A stretch of DNA of 64,000 nucleotides from an uncultured Lachnospiraceae bacterium. GTDB lineage: Bacteria > Bacillota > Clostridia > Lachnospirales > Lachnospiraceae. A program made the position numbers and the translations under genes. The DNA is taken from positions 248,001-312,000 of the forward strand of contig CANQSB010000001.1 of NCBI GenBank assembly GCA_947626435.1, written 5' to 3'. Shown here piece by piece: positions 44,619 through 52,543 of this stretch (within the stretch, counting starts at the first letter, position 1; the number at the start of each line of letters is the position of its first letter). The notes under the pieces are model-generated. The model was not told where the DNA came from, did not search any database, and saw only the letters and a program-made list of their open reading frames with translations.

Positions 44619-45263
44619 TTATTTCCGCACTGAGAGTGTTATTCCGTCTGCTATGGGCAGGATTAGGGTTTCTAAGCGGGCGTCGTGCGTGAGGGCATAG
44701 ATGTACTCGCGCATTCTGTTGTGGATTGTGCGGTTGCGGCGGGTTATGGCGTATTTTGATTCCAGAAGCTCGCCTTCTTGAAGGATATTGTCTGAGACAA
44801 TTATGCCGTTTGGCGAAAGCAGACGTATTATGTTTTCCAGAAAGTGTATATACTGCCCTTTTGCCGCGTCCATAAAAATCAGGTCAAAGCCTTCGTCGAA
44901 GGAAAGGCTTGAAAGTATGTCGGCGGCATCGCCTTCAAGCAGAGTGATGATATCCTCTTTTCCAGCTTTTGAAAAATTCTCCCTGGCAAGCGGTATGCGT
45001 TTTTCGTATTTTTCTATTGTGGTGATGTGACAGTCCTTGGGGGCGTATTCGCTCATAAACAGCGCTGAAAAGCCTATTGCTGTACCTACCTCCAATATCC
45101 TCAAAGGTTTTTTCCATGTAATTAAGAAACGCAACAGGTTTTGCATTTGGGGGCGTATTATGGGCACGTCTGTTTCTTTTGCGTATTTTTCAAGCTTTCT
45201 GAGGTACTCGGGCAGCTCCTTGTCAAATGAATGGAGGAAGGTCTGCAGCCTTTCGTCTGTCAC
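44619..45263 (-). CDS. trmR: tRNA 5-hydroxyuridine methyltransferase (TrmR/YrrM-like O-methyltransferase)
   Basis: 214 residues from the GTG at 45263, which overlaps the preceding stop as GTGA and has GGAGGA 7 bases upstream. SAM-binding motif I is RILEVGTAIGFSALFMSEY; the metal-dependent O-methyltransferase motif DLIFMDAAKGQYIHFLE and VSDNILQEGE follow. The type belongs to the small class I catechol-OMT-like family; the neighbour trhP and the upstream mltG-like gene reproduce the Bacillus yrrL-yrrM-yrrN order, which supports tRNA as substrate. It should make 5-methoxyuridine at tRNA position 34. Confidence 0.9.
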   Translation of the reverse strand: MTDERLQTFLHSFDKELPEYLRKLEKYAKETDVPIIRPQMQNLLRFLITWKKPLRILEVGTAIGFSALFMSEYAPKDCHITTIEKYEKRIPLARENFSKAGKEDIITLLEGDAADILSSLSFDEGFDLIFMDAAKGQYIHFLENIIRLLSPNGIIVSDNILQEGELLESKYAITRRNRTIHNRMREYIYALTHDARLETLILPIADGITLSVRK

Positions 45264-45640
45264 TGTTCTTCCTCCGCGTCGGCTCCGCACATTATTGCAA
45301 GCATTTCCTCCGCTGTCATGGCGGTGCTAAGTTCATACGTGCCTGCCTTTAGCTTGCCCTTGTAATCCGAAAGGCGGTCGTGCGCATAAAATACATTGGC
45401 GTCCTTTATAAGCCCTTTCTGTTCAAGTATTTTGGAAAGCTCCTTTTCGTCCTGGTTTTCCGCCACTGACACGCTTACTGTCCTGCCCTCGCCCGAAGAT
45501 ACTGGGATATCTGCAAATATACTGTACCCGAAATTGTATGCGCCTATCGCGAGCCGAAATACTACCACTATAACTGCCGCCGCAACAGCTATTTTTACTA
45601 TTGTGGCGACTATCGCGCCTAATAACTGCTTTGTGTCCAT
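45260..45640 (-). CDS. Short MltG-like membrane protein lacking the transglycosylase domain
   Basis: 126 residues. An N-terminal span (about 8-32, IVATIVKIAVAAAVIVVVFR) precedes a LysM-like module: VSVSVAENQDEKELSKILEQ, KGLIKDANVFYAHDRLSDYK and LKAGTYELSTAMTAEEMLAI. That is the substrate-side domain found just before the catalytic domain in MltG/YceG. Full MltG is about 330 residues; here the gene stops before any catalytic Glu. Position matches yrrL (mltG) of Bacillus. The reading frame is intact, so it is a shortened form rather than a visible pseudogene. It starts 13 bp after rnj and is coupled to trmR. Confidence 0.82.
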   Translation of the reverse strand: MDTKQLLGAIVATIVKIAVAAAVIVVVFRLAIGAYNFGYSIFADIPVSSGEGRTVSVSVAENQDEKELSKILEQKGLIKDANVFYAHDRLSDYKGKLKAGTYELSTAMTAEEMLAIMCGADAEEEQ

Positions 45641-45653
45641 TTCTCCACCAACC

Positions 45654-47327
45654 TTATATTTCCATTATTATAGGTAAAATCATCGGACGTCTCTTAGTCT
45701 TTTTCCATACAAAGTCGCTCAGAGTATCTTTTATTGTCCCCTTTATCTTTCCCCAGTCGGTCACGTTTTTCTTCAGGCAGCCAAGCACTGCCTTTTCTAT
45801 AAGCTTGCGCGCCTCCTCCATAAGCTCGTCGGATTCTTTTACATAGACAAAGCCCCGCGATACGATATCAGGTCCTGCAAGCAGCTCGCCGCTCGCCCCG
45901 TCAAGCGAGAGCACTGCTATAATAATGCCGTCCTCCGCAAGATGCTGTCTGTCGCGCAGCACGACGTTGCCCACGTCGCCTACGCCAAGTCCGTCTACCA
46001 GCACTGTGCCTACGGGCACTTTGCCTGTGATTCCCGCGCTTTCCTCATCAAGCTCAAGCACGTCGCCCGACTGCAGGATAAACACGTCTTCCTTGTCAAT
46101 GCCAAGCTCCATTGCAAGCTTTGCCTGCGCCATCAGGTGCTTATACTCGCCGTGCACGGGGATAGAATATTTAGGCTTTGTGAGCGTGTATATAAGCTTA
46201 ATTTCCTCCTGGCAGGCATGACCTGAAACGTGAGTGTCCTGAAAAATAACGTCGGCGCCTTTTTTGAAAAGCTCGTTTATTATCCTTGTGACAGCTTTTT
46301 CGTTGCCAGGAATTGGATTTGACGAAAAGATGACTGTGTCGCCTTTTCCGATTGTGATTTTCTTATGCATATTGTTTGCCATGCGGCTGAGAGCGGCCAT
46401 GCTCTCGCCCTGGCTTCCCGTAGTGATTATGACTGTCTTGTCCCTTGGGTAATTTTTTAGCTTTTCTATATCTATAAGCGTATTGTCGGGTATGCTTATG
46501 CGGTTCAGGTTTGATGCAGTTTCTATGATGTTTACCATGCTCCTGCCCTCGACAACCACTTTTCTTCCAAATTTATATGCCGTGTTTATAATCTGCTGCA
46601 CTCTGTCCACATTTGACGCAAATGTGGCTATTATAATCCTTGTCTTTTTGTGTTCCTCAAATATGGCATCGAATACGGGGCCAAGCTTTTTCTCGCTAGG
46701 CGTAAATCCCGGGCGCTCGGCGTTGGTGCTGTCGCACATGAGGGCAAGCACGCCCTTTTTCCCAAGCTCCGCAAAACGCTGTAAATCTATCGCATCGCCG
46801 TACACGGGCGTGTAATCCACCTTGAAATCGCCTGTGTGCACTACGATTCCTGCGGGTGAATAAATCGCAAGCGCCGCGGCGTCAACTATGCTGTGGTTCG
46901 TCTTGATAAATTCTATCCTAAAGCAGCCCAGATTAATATTCTGCCCGAATTTTACGACTTTTCTTCTGACATTGTGTATGAGATTATGCTCCGTGAGTTT
47001 GTTTTCAATAATGCCCATTGTGAGCTTTGTGGCGTAAATCGGCACGTTCAGCTCCTTCAACACATACGGCAACGCTCCGATGTGGTCCTCGTGGCCATGC
47101 GTGATGACAAAGCCTTTTACTTTATCCTGATTGTTTTTGAGATATGTCACGTCGGGTATGACAAGATCCACTCCAAGCATATCGTCTGCTGGAAAGCTCA
47201 GACCGCAATCCACCACAATAATACTGTCTTCGTATTCAAAGGCAGTAATGTTCATACCAATCTGCTCAAGCCCGCCTAAGGGTATAATCTTGAGCTTTGA
47301 AGTATTTTGTTGTTTGCTATTTTTCAA
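45654..47327 (-). CDS. rnj: Ribonuclease J
   Basis: 557 residues from the TTG at 47327, which is preceded by AAGGAGG at 6 bases; an upstream in-frame ATG (47360) precedes that ribosome site and is rejected. Metallo-beta-lactamase motifs: VITHGHEDHIGALPYVL, the beta-CASP region with GDFKVDYTP and CDSTNAERPGFT, ITTGSQGESMAALSRMAN and VHVSGHACQEE-type TDTHVSGHACQEE. RNase J combines 5'-3' exo- and endonuclease activity in mRNA decay and rRNA maturation. It sits between DUF1292 and the mltG-like gene, an insertion relative to the Bacillus order. Confidence 0.98.
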   Translation of the reverse strand: MKNSKQQNTSKLKIIPLGGLEQIGMNITAFEYEDSIIVVDCGLSFPADDMLGVDLVIPDVTYLKNNQDKVKGFVITHGHEDHIGALPYVLKELNVPIYATKLTMGIIENKLTEHNLIHNVRRKVVKFGQNINLGCFRIEFIKTNHSIVDAAALAIYSPAGIVVHTGDFKVDYTPVYGDAIDLQRFAELGKKGVLALMCDSTNAERPGFTPSEKKLGPVFDAIFEEHKKTRIIIATFASNVDRVQQIINTAYKFGRKVVVEGRSMVNIIETASNLNRISIPDNTLIDIEKLKNYPRDKTVIITTGSQGESMAALSRMANNMHKKITIGKGDTVIFSSNPIPGNEKAVTRIINELFKKGADVIFQDTHVSGHACQEEIKLIYTLTKPKYSIPVHGEYKHLMAQAKLAMELGIDKEDVFILQSGDVLELDEESAGITGKVPVGTVLVDGLGVGDVGNVVLRDRQHLAEDGIIIAVLSLDGASGELLAGPDIVSRGFVYVKESDELMEEARKLIEKAVLGCLKKNVTDWGKIKGTIKDTLSDFVWKKTKRRPMILPIIMEI

Positions 47328-47407
47328 AATAGTCCTCCTTATTTTTGTTTTTTGGAGCAAAATACGACTGTCATTGTAAAAACAGAGGATTTTCCTCCTT
47401 AAATTTT

Positions 47408-47668
47408 TTATTTAATAAGGTCAACGTCGTCAAGCATGCTTTCAAAAACTCCCGATACAGCCGCAAGCTCATCATCGTCTTCAACGATACTGTAAATCTG
47501 CTCGCCGTTCTCTGCGTCGGAAACAGCCTTTAAAATATAAGCCTCGCCGTCTTCCTCCTCCTGCGCATCTGTCACAAGAATATAATTAACCCCGCCCAGA
47601 GTCGTCTGCTCCAGAACATAAAATTCAACAGCTTCTCCCCCATCGGGCATAAAGGTAATTTTTTCCAT
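47408..47668 (-). CDS. DUF1292-family small acidic protein
   Basis: 86 residues from the ATG at 47668. The sequence MEKITFMPDGGEAVEFYVLE with GGVNYILVTDA and GEAYILKAV is the DUF1292 (YrzB) pattern: a short beta-rich protein. It is strongly acidic towards the C-terminus (EDDDELAAVSGVFESMLDDV). Function unknown. It is conserved between ruvX and mltG in many Firmicutes; the same order is seen here with rnj added. The ribosome site is not ideal: GGAGG lies 14 bases upstream. Confidence 0.85.
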   Translation of the reverse strand: MEKITFMPDGGEAVEFYVLEQTTLGGVNYILVTDAQEEEDGEAYILKAVSDAENGEQIYSIVEDDDELAAVSGVFESMLDDVDLIK

Positions 47669-47712
47669 AATAAATCCGAAAGCCTCCAATCACTTTGGCT
47701 TTAATCAAGCCG

Positions 47713-48162
47713 TTACTGCTCGCCTGCCGCGCCGCTCTGCCTGTTCCTGCAAAAATCAAGGTATCCCTGCAAAATAAAAACTGCCGCTACTTTGTCAACG
47801 TGTTCTTTCCGCTCCTCACGTCGCATACCGGCCTCTATCATGGCTTTATCCGCCGCAACTGTTGTCAGGCGCTCGTCCCAAAGCTCCACATTGAGCCCTG
47901 TCCTGCGCTCAAGCATCTCCTTAAAGGCAAGCGTTTTCTCGACGCGCTCGCCCAGCGTATCATTCATATTCTTAGGATATCCAAGAATTATCTCATCTAC
48001 CTCGTATTCAAGGATAAGCTCCTCAATTCTCGCAAGTGTCCTGCGCAGCTTGTCCTCGCGCTCGCGCCGTATAATCTCGACTCCCTGAGCCGTAACCAGC
48101 AGCGGATCGCTTACCGCCACGCCTACCGTCTTTGAGCCGAAGTCAAGCCCCATCTTTCTCAA
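47713..48162 (-). CDS. ruvX: Pre-16S rRNA nuclease / Holliday-junction resolvase-like RuvX (YqgF)
   Basis: 149 residues. The start is probably TTG at 48162, overlapping the ireB stop as TTGA; ATG at 48153 is the alternative. RNase H-fold motifs: [36 protein letters not shown] and the acidic C-terminal [17 protein letters not shown], with [11 protein letters not shown]. The family is thought to process the 5' end of 16S rRNA. Its position between ireB and DUF1292 is conserved. Confidence 0.96.
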   Translation of the reverse strand: MRKMGLDFGSKTVGVAVSDPLLVTAQGVEIIRREREDKLRRTLARIEELILEYEVDEIILGYPKNMNDTLGERVEKTLAFKEMLERRTGLNVELWDERLTTVAADKAMIEAGMRREERKEHVDKVAAVFILQGYLDFCRNRQSGAAGEQ

Positions 48163-48440
48163 TCCTGCTCCCTCCAGCCTTCGTTCTTAATGTAGAATTT
48201 GAGCATCTCCTCTACCAGCTCGTCGCGCTCAGCCTTCATAATCATCGCCCTCGCGCCCTTGTGGCTCGTAATATAAGTAGGATCTCCCGACATTATATAG
48301 CCCACTATCTGGTTTACGGGATTATACCCCTTCTCGGTAAGAGCAGCATACACGGAGGCAAGCACATCCTTTACGGAGCTTATCTCCTTGAGATTTTCCT
48401 GTGTAAGCTGTATATATTGTGTACGTGATAAATCTGCCAT
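48159..48440 (-). CDS. ireB: IreB-family regulatory phosphoprotein (DUF965)
   Basis: 93 residues. The sequence [20 protein letters not shown] with [20 protein letters not shown] and [20 protein letters not shown] matches IreB. In enterococci it is phosphorylated by the PASTA kinase IreK and controls cephalosporin resistance and wall stress; the Thr residues at the N-terminus (TQYIQLT) are the likely phosphorylation region. It heads the ireB-ruvX-DUF1292-rnj-mltG-like-trmR-trhP unit, with a promoter about 95 bases upstream. GGGGAG precedes the ATG. Confidence 0.93.
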   Translation of the reverse strand: MADLSRTQYIQLTQENLKEISSVKDVLASVYAALTEKGYNPVNQIVGYIMSGDPTYITSHKGARAMIMKAERDELVEEMLKFYIKNEGWREQD

Positions 48441-48534
48441 TTTTCTCCCCTTTTCCGCGCCGCCTTAACACAAAACCGCAGCCTTTTACATCCCGCTGCC
48501 GCAGCGCCAGCCTGTCGTTCACATTATTATCTAT

Positions 48535-48563
48535 ATAATAACTTAATTTGTTTGAAAATTCAA
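48535..48563 (-). promoter_or_regulatory. Sigma-A-type promoter of the ireB unit
   Basis: Minus strand: TTGAAT, 17-base spacer, TATTAT. It lies 95 bases upstream of ireB, between it and R3 copy 2. Confidence 0.6.
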
Positions 48564-48630
48564 TAAATTATTTATTATATTCCATATGAAATAATTAAAA
48601 AAAGAAACCTCTAAAAACGCCAATACACCA

Positions 48631-48797
48631 GCCCGCACAGGATTGTACACCCTATGAAGCCCTTCGGAAAGCGCCGGCACTTAGCGAAACAAGCTGTAAA
48701 AGCGAAGCTCCTTTTACAGCGCCGTTGAGCTTAGTGTCCGCTACGCTTTCCGCCAAGCGGGAGCGGGGCTGAATAGGGTGTACAATCCTGTGCGGGC
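48631..48797. repeat. R3 multi-stem palindromic element, copy 2
   Basis: 167 bp. Perfect 25-bp outer inverted repeat beginning GCCCGCACAGG, then the tandem G-A mismatch and AGCCC/GGGCT, CGGAAAGCG/CGCTTTCCG, CACTTAGC/GCTTAGTG and the hairpin GCTGTAAAAG/CTTTTACAGC; a further small hairpin CCGC-CAA-GCGG. It occupies the space between the mtaB stop and the ireB promoter region. Confidence 0.93.
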
Positions 48798-48809
48798 GGA
48801 CTCATTATA

Positions 48810-50111
48810 CTACACAGAAAGCAACATCGTCTCCCCGTCAAGCTGTGACACAATCATGCCTGTCATAAGCTTATTGGAAAAGTCCACACTCCCGTCTGAC
48901 AAAACTGCCGCTTTCACATACTCTTTTGTATGCCCTACCCAGTATTTCGCACCGTTTATCTCCTTTTCCTCCTCAAAAAGCACGTCTGCCGTTTTTCCAA
49001 TATAATACCTCCTAAAGCGCTCCGAATCCTTCTTTTTTATCTCCTCCAGCACATCGCTGCGCCTTGCCTTCTCCGCCTCAGAAAGCTGATTCTCCATAAC
49101 TGCCGCCTTCGTGCCCTTCCGCTTTGAATACTTAAATATATGCATCTCATAAAATCCGACCGTTTCCACAAAGCGCGCCGTTTCCTCAAATTCCGCGTCC
49201 GTTTCTCCCGGAAAACCGACTATTACGTCTGTGGTAATTACAGGGTGCTCAAATACGCTCCTAAGCATTTCCACGCTCTCCATAAACTGCTGCGGCGTAT
49301 AATGTCGATTCATGCGTTTAAGCACCTCCTCACAGCCACTCTGCATGGAAAGATGAAAGTGCGGGCATATATGCTCTATCCCTGCAAGCGCTCCGGCAAA
49401 TTCAGGCGTGACTATGCGCGGTTCAAGCGAGCCAAGCCTTATGCGCTTTACGCCGTCTACTACGTCTATCGCCCGCATGAGCTCCAAAAGCTCATCACTC
49501 CCGTAAGAGCTGATATGTATTCCCGTAAGCACAAACTCCTGATAGCCTTTTCGGGCAAGCCCTTTTATTTCTTCAAGTATATCCTCCTGCCTGCGGCACC
49601 TTACGCGTCCTCTGGCATAAGGGATTATACAGTATGTGCAGAACTGATTGCAGCCGTCCTGAATTTTTATGTAGGCGCGCGTATGCTCCTGCGTGCCTGT
49701 AAGCTGCATTTCCTCGTACTCGTCGGTATGGTTTATGTCTATTACCGTTTCCGTTTGAGCCTCCAGCCCTGCCATATAATTTTCCAGTATGCTGACTAAA
49801 TCCTTCTTTTTATTGTTGCCAATCACAAGGTCAACAGCATCATCTGCCTCCGCCGCATCCTTATCCGACTGAACATAGCAGCCTGCCGCCACGACTACCG
49901 CGTTTGGGTTCATCTTTCTTGCGCGGTGGAGCATCTGCCTGCTTTTGCGGTCGGCTATATTTGTCACAGTGCAGGTATTCACTATGTAAATGTCCGCTTT
50001 TTCCTCAAAAGGAACTATTTTATAGCCTTTAGCCTTCAGCGCTTCAAGCATCGCGTCCATTTCGTAGGAGTTTACTTTGCAGCCTAAATTGTGGTATGCC
50101 ACTGTTTTCAT
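48810..50111 (-). CDS. mtaB: tRNA (t6A37) methylthiotransferase MtaB
   Basis: 433 residues. An N-terminal MTTase domain with cluster cysteines (LGCKVNSYE, NTCTVTN, AAGCYVQ), then the radical-SAM CxxxCxxC motif DGCNQFCTYCIIPYARGRVR, and a C-terminal TRAM domain (about residues 370-433). It adds a methylthio group to N6-threonylcarbamoyl-adenosine 37 in tRNA. In Bacillus the gene follows rsmE directly; here the MCP, cysteine desulfurase, thiI and HPr-like genes intervene. R3 copy 2 follows its stop. Confidence 0.97.
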   Translation of the reverse strand: MKTVAYHNLGCKVNSYEMDAMLEALKAKGYKIVPFEEKADIYIVNTCTVTNIADRKSRQMLHRARKMNPNAVVVAAGCYVQSDKDAAEADDAVDLVIGNNKKKDLVSILENYMAGLEAQTETVIDINHTDEYEEMQLTGTQEHTRAYIKIQDGCNQFCTYCIIPYARGRVRCRRQEDILEEIKGLARKGYQEFVLTGIHISSYGSDELLELMRAIDVVDGVKRIRLGSLEPRIVTPEFAGALAGIEHICPHFHLSMQSGCEEVLKRMNRHYTPQQFMESVEMLRSVFEHPVITTDVIVGFPGETDAEFEETARFVETVGFYEMHIFKYSKRKGTKAAVMENQLSEAEKARRSDVLEEIKKKDSERFRRYYIGKTADVLFEEEKEINGAKYWVGHTKEYVKAAVLSDGSVDFSNKLMTGMIVSQLDGETMLLSV

Positions 50112-50329
50112 AACTCATTATCCTCTTAGCATTAATGCATTGATTACGTCAATCGTTCGTGAAATTCTGTCCGACAGCCCAGCCTTTGAGCCGAATGCAT
50201 AAAACAAGTAATCATCTGTTTAGCTGCCATTTTGGGCAAATTGACATTTTTTGCTGTTCATAAAGTCAATTTGTACATATTTTTAGTTTTTTTTCGTCAT
50301 TTTTCATTAGAACTGTTTTTTATCTTTGG

Positions 50330-50358
50330 TTGACTTTTCAGCGGTTTACCTTTATTAT
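50330..50358 (+). promoter_or_regulatory. Sigma-A-type promoter of the HPr-like gene
   Basis: TTGACT, 17-base spacer, TATTAT, about 37 bases before the start. Two ribosome-site-like stretches (AAAGGAGGAAGG and AAAAAGGAGG) lie between the promoter and the ATG; the second one serves the gene. The remaining 218 bp toward mtaB hold only the upstream region of mtaB. Confidence 0.72.
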
Positions 50359-50394
50359 AAAGGAGGAAGGTATATTAAAAAGGAGGTAGTCAGA

Positions 50395-50625
50395 ATGAAG
50401 ACTGTTCAAATTTCTTTAAACTCAATTGACAAGGTTAAATCTTTTGTCAACGATATTACAAAGTTCGATTATGATTTCGACCTTGTTTCAGGAAGATATG
50501 TAATTGATGCGAAATCAATTATGGGTATCTTCAGCTTGGATTTATCTAAGCCCATTGATTTGAACATTCATGCTGAGGGCAACACGGACGAGATTATGGA
50601 CGTATTAAAGCCTTACTTAATCTAG
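50395..50625 (+). CDS. HPr-like protein lacking the phospho-histidine (Crh-like)
   Basis: 76 residues from the ATG behind AAGGAGG. The fold matches HPr along its length, ending EGNTDEIMDVLKPYL, but the active-site loop that holds His15 in true HPr reads NSIDKVKSFVNDI and contains no histidine. The serine that corresponds to Ser46 is kept (VIDAKSIMGIFSLDL). It therefore cannot carry phosphate between enzyme I and EIIA, yet could be phosphorylated by HPr kinase, as Bacillus Crh is. It has its own promoter and a strong terminator, and sits between mtaB and thiI. Regulatory role is inference. Confidence 0.83.
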   Translation: MKTVQISLNSIDKVKSFVNDITKFDYDFDLVSGRYVIDAKSIMGIFSLDLSKPIDLNIHAEGNTDEIMDVLKPYLI

Positions 50626-50670
50626 TCCTTTATTACTTATTTCAGCAATTTAGAAAACAAAATCAAAACT

Positions 50671-50709
50671 CACGGGATACTGTTTATCGTATCCCGTGTT
50701 TTATTTTTT
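50671..50709 (+). terminator. Rho-independent terminator after the HPr-like gene
   Basis: CACGGGATAC and GTATCCCGTG form a 10-bp stem with an 8-base loop followed by TTTTATTTTTT. Very strong. Confidence 0.95.
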
Positions 50710-50925
50710 GTCCGCTACACCTTGCTTCTTGTCTGTCTCCTCTTACAGACACTTAAATCATTTAATGAAACTCCACACAACAGAGCTGCGGAGTATCAGC
50801 CCGAAACTCGCTCCGCTCGTCATTAATTTGTTTCGCAACAGAGCTGCGGGAAATTTACCCTGAGGTTAAAAATATCATTATCGCGTTTTCTTATACTTAT
50901 AGAAAGCCTGAACGATTTTGCATTT
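50710..50925. other. Intergenic region after the HPr-like gene
   Basis: 216 bp with a 14-bp direct repeat (CAACAGAGCTGCGG at 50778 and 50836). No gene, promoter or terminator for thiI could be identified. Confidence 0.4.
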
Positions 50926-52104
50926 TCACTCTACCACAATTACCTCGTCCGTATCAAGCGCCGTCTGCACCAGAGCATCTATCCCCTCGGAAAGATTAGT
51001 CTCGTGCTTTCGTATCACGTTTAAATTCGGCTTTGTGACAGGGTGCTTTGCGACAAAAATCGTACAGCAATCCTCGTAAGGCAGGATAGACGTCTCATAA
51101 GTATTGATTTTTTCTGAAACCTCCACTATCTCCTGCTTGTCAAAGCCGATAAGCGGCCTGTATACAGGCATTGTGCACACCTCGTTTGTTGCCGCAAGCG
51201 ACTGCATAGTCTGCGACGCCACCTGTCCTATACTCTCGCCCGTAATAAGCCCCAGACACCCGCTCTGCAGCGCGATATGCTCCGCTATGCGCATCATGTA
51301 GCGGCGCATTATTATCGTAAGCTCGTCGTGCGGGCATTTTTCATAGATGTAAAGCTGTATATCCGTAAAATTTATTACATGCAGCGTGATAGGTCCGCTG
51401 TAGCGCGACACAAGCTTTGCCAAGTCAACTACCTTCTGCTTTGCCCTGTCGCTCGTGTACGGCGGAGCATGAAAATATACCGCATCAATTTTTACTCCGC
51501 GCTTTGAAATCATATACCCCGCCACAGGAGAATCTATCCCTCCCGAAAGCAAAAGCATACCTTTTCCATTCGTGCCAATCGGAAGTCCCCCGGGGCCGTC
51601 TATCACTACTGAATAAACATATATCATCTCGCGTATTTCTATATGCAGCATCACATCAGGATTGTGTACATCAACCCGCGTCTGTGGAAACGCGTTTAAC
51701 ACCGCTTCCCCTATATCGCAGTTTATCTCCATTGAACACTTGGGATAATTCTTTCTGGCTCTGCGTGCATCCACCTTAAAATTAAAGCTTTTATCAGAAT
51801 AAACCTTATCTATATAATCAATCACATCTGCACAAAGCTTGTCAAAACCCTCATCCTCCAGCTTCACCACAGGACATATGGCGGAAATTCCAAAAACAGT
51901 CTTAAGATTTTCTACCACCTCATCAAAATCAAAATCAGTAAGCGCATTCACAAAAATCCTGCCCTGCGTCTTTGCCACCTCAAACCCACCGTCGCACCGC
52001 TTCAACGCATACCGTATCTGCTCACAGAGACGGTCCTCAAAAATATATCTGTTTTTACCCTTTATGCCTATTTCGGCGTATTTTATTAAGAATGATTTGT
52101 ACAT
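50926..52104 (-). CDS. thiI: tRNA 4-thiouridine synthase ThiI
   Basis: 392 residues: a ferredoxin-like N-terminal part, the THUMP domain (about 55-165, including KSFNFKVDARRARKNYPKCS) and the PP-loop ATPase with LLLSGGIDSPVAGYMISKRG. Cys residues in SQTMQSLAATNEVC and YEDCCTIF are near the catalytic region. The rhodanese domain of E. coli ThiI is missing, as in most Firmicutes. It adenylates uridine 8 of tRNA and replaces the oxygen by sulfur from a cysteine desulfurase, whose gene lies just upstream. Two R1 repeats separate them. Confidence 0.97.
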   Translation of the reverse strand: MYKSFLIKYAEIGIKGKNRYIFEDRLCEQIRYALKRCDGGFEVAKTQGRIFVNALTDFDFDEVVENLKTVFGISAICPVVKLEDEGFDKLCADVIDYIDKVYSDKSFNFKVDARRARKNYPKCSMEINCDIGEAVLNAFPQTRVDVHNPDVMLHIEIREMIYVYSVVIDGPGGLPIGTNGKGMLLLSGGIDSPVAGYMISKRGVKIDAVYFHAPPYTSDRAKQKVVDLAKLVSRYSGPITLHVINFTDIQLYIYEKCPHDELTIIMRRYMMRIAEHIALQSGCLGLITGESIGQVASQTMQSLAATNEVCTMPVYRPLIGFDKQEIVEVSEKINTYETSILPYEDCCTIFVAKHPVTKPNLNVIRKHETNLSEGIDALVQTALDTDEVIVVE

Positions 52105-52129
52105 TTTTATCTTCCTACTCTTACAATAA

Positions 52130-52273
52130 TCACATTAGCGCATCAGTCAACATTTTTTCTATCATAGATTCCAAATCAGAAAATTCCTCACATACCGTCC
52201 CCGAAGGATTATCTAATTCATAATACTTTTCATCAATACAGTCATATACATACCAACCAGTAATTGCAAAGAA
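52130..52273 (-). pseudogene. Remnant 3' end of a gene cut by repeat R1
   Basis: 47 codons read WYVYDCIDEKYYELDNPSG and on to LESMIEKMLTDALM before a TGA, with balanced, protein-like composition and no start codon. An in-frame TAG lies just upstream, where R1 copy C begins. I read it as the tail of a small gene truncated by the element. Family unknown. It could be chance, since the stretch is short. Confidence 0.35.
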
Positions 52274-52412
52274 CTATTCGATAACGTAGAATTTAGTCAA
52301 AATATATAAAATCAGCAACGATTCGCCACGTAACTTGTTACGTTGAGCACCAAGTCGCGATTTTATATATTTTGACTAAATTCGGACTGTTTAGAAAACC
52401 TTTAGCATCAGC
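52259..52412. repeat. R1 palindromic repeat, copy C
   Basis: AATTTAGTCAAAATATATAA and its continuation form a perfect 23-bp inverted repeat with TATATATTTTGACTAAATT and preceding bases. The loop holds its own palindrome ACGTAAC-TT-GTTACGT and the GAGCACC core shared with other copies. The right end (GGACTGTTTAGAAAACC) is degenerate. Confidence 0.85.
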
Positions 52413-52424
52413 GTTTTAACATTT

Positions 52425-52541
52425 ACAAGCATTATCCAACAACGTAGAGTTTGAGTGAAATATACAAAATAAGCGGTGCCTTACGGAGCACTGCACCGCG
52501 TTTTTGTATATTTCGCGCAAACTCGGACGGCAGAGAAACCT
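52425..52541. repeat. R1 palindromic repeat, copy D
   Basis: GAGTTTGAG..CGCAAACTC and AAATATACAAAA..TTTTGTATATTT are complementary within the copy but differ from copies A-C at both arms. The core GCGGTG..CACCGC surrounds CGGAGCAC. It ends 3 bases before the stop of the cysteine desulfurase gene. Confidence 0.82.
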
Positions 52542-52543
52542 TC

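Noticed and set aside
50778-50849. 14-bp direct repeat CAACAGAGCTGCGG as a possible attachment or operator site
   Set aside because: Two copies 58 bp apart in a short intergenic region, no tRNA or integrase nearby, and no symmetry; most likely a small duplication.
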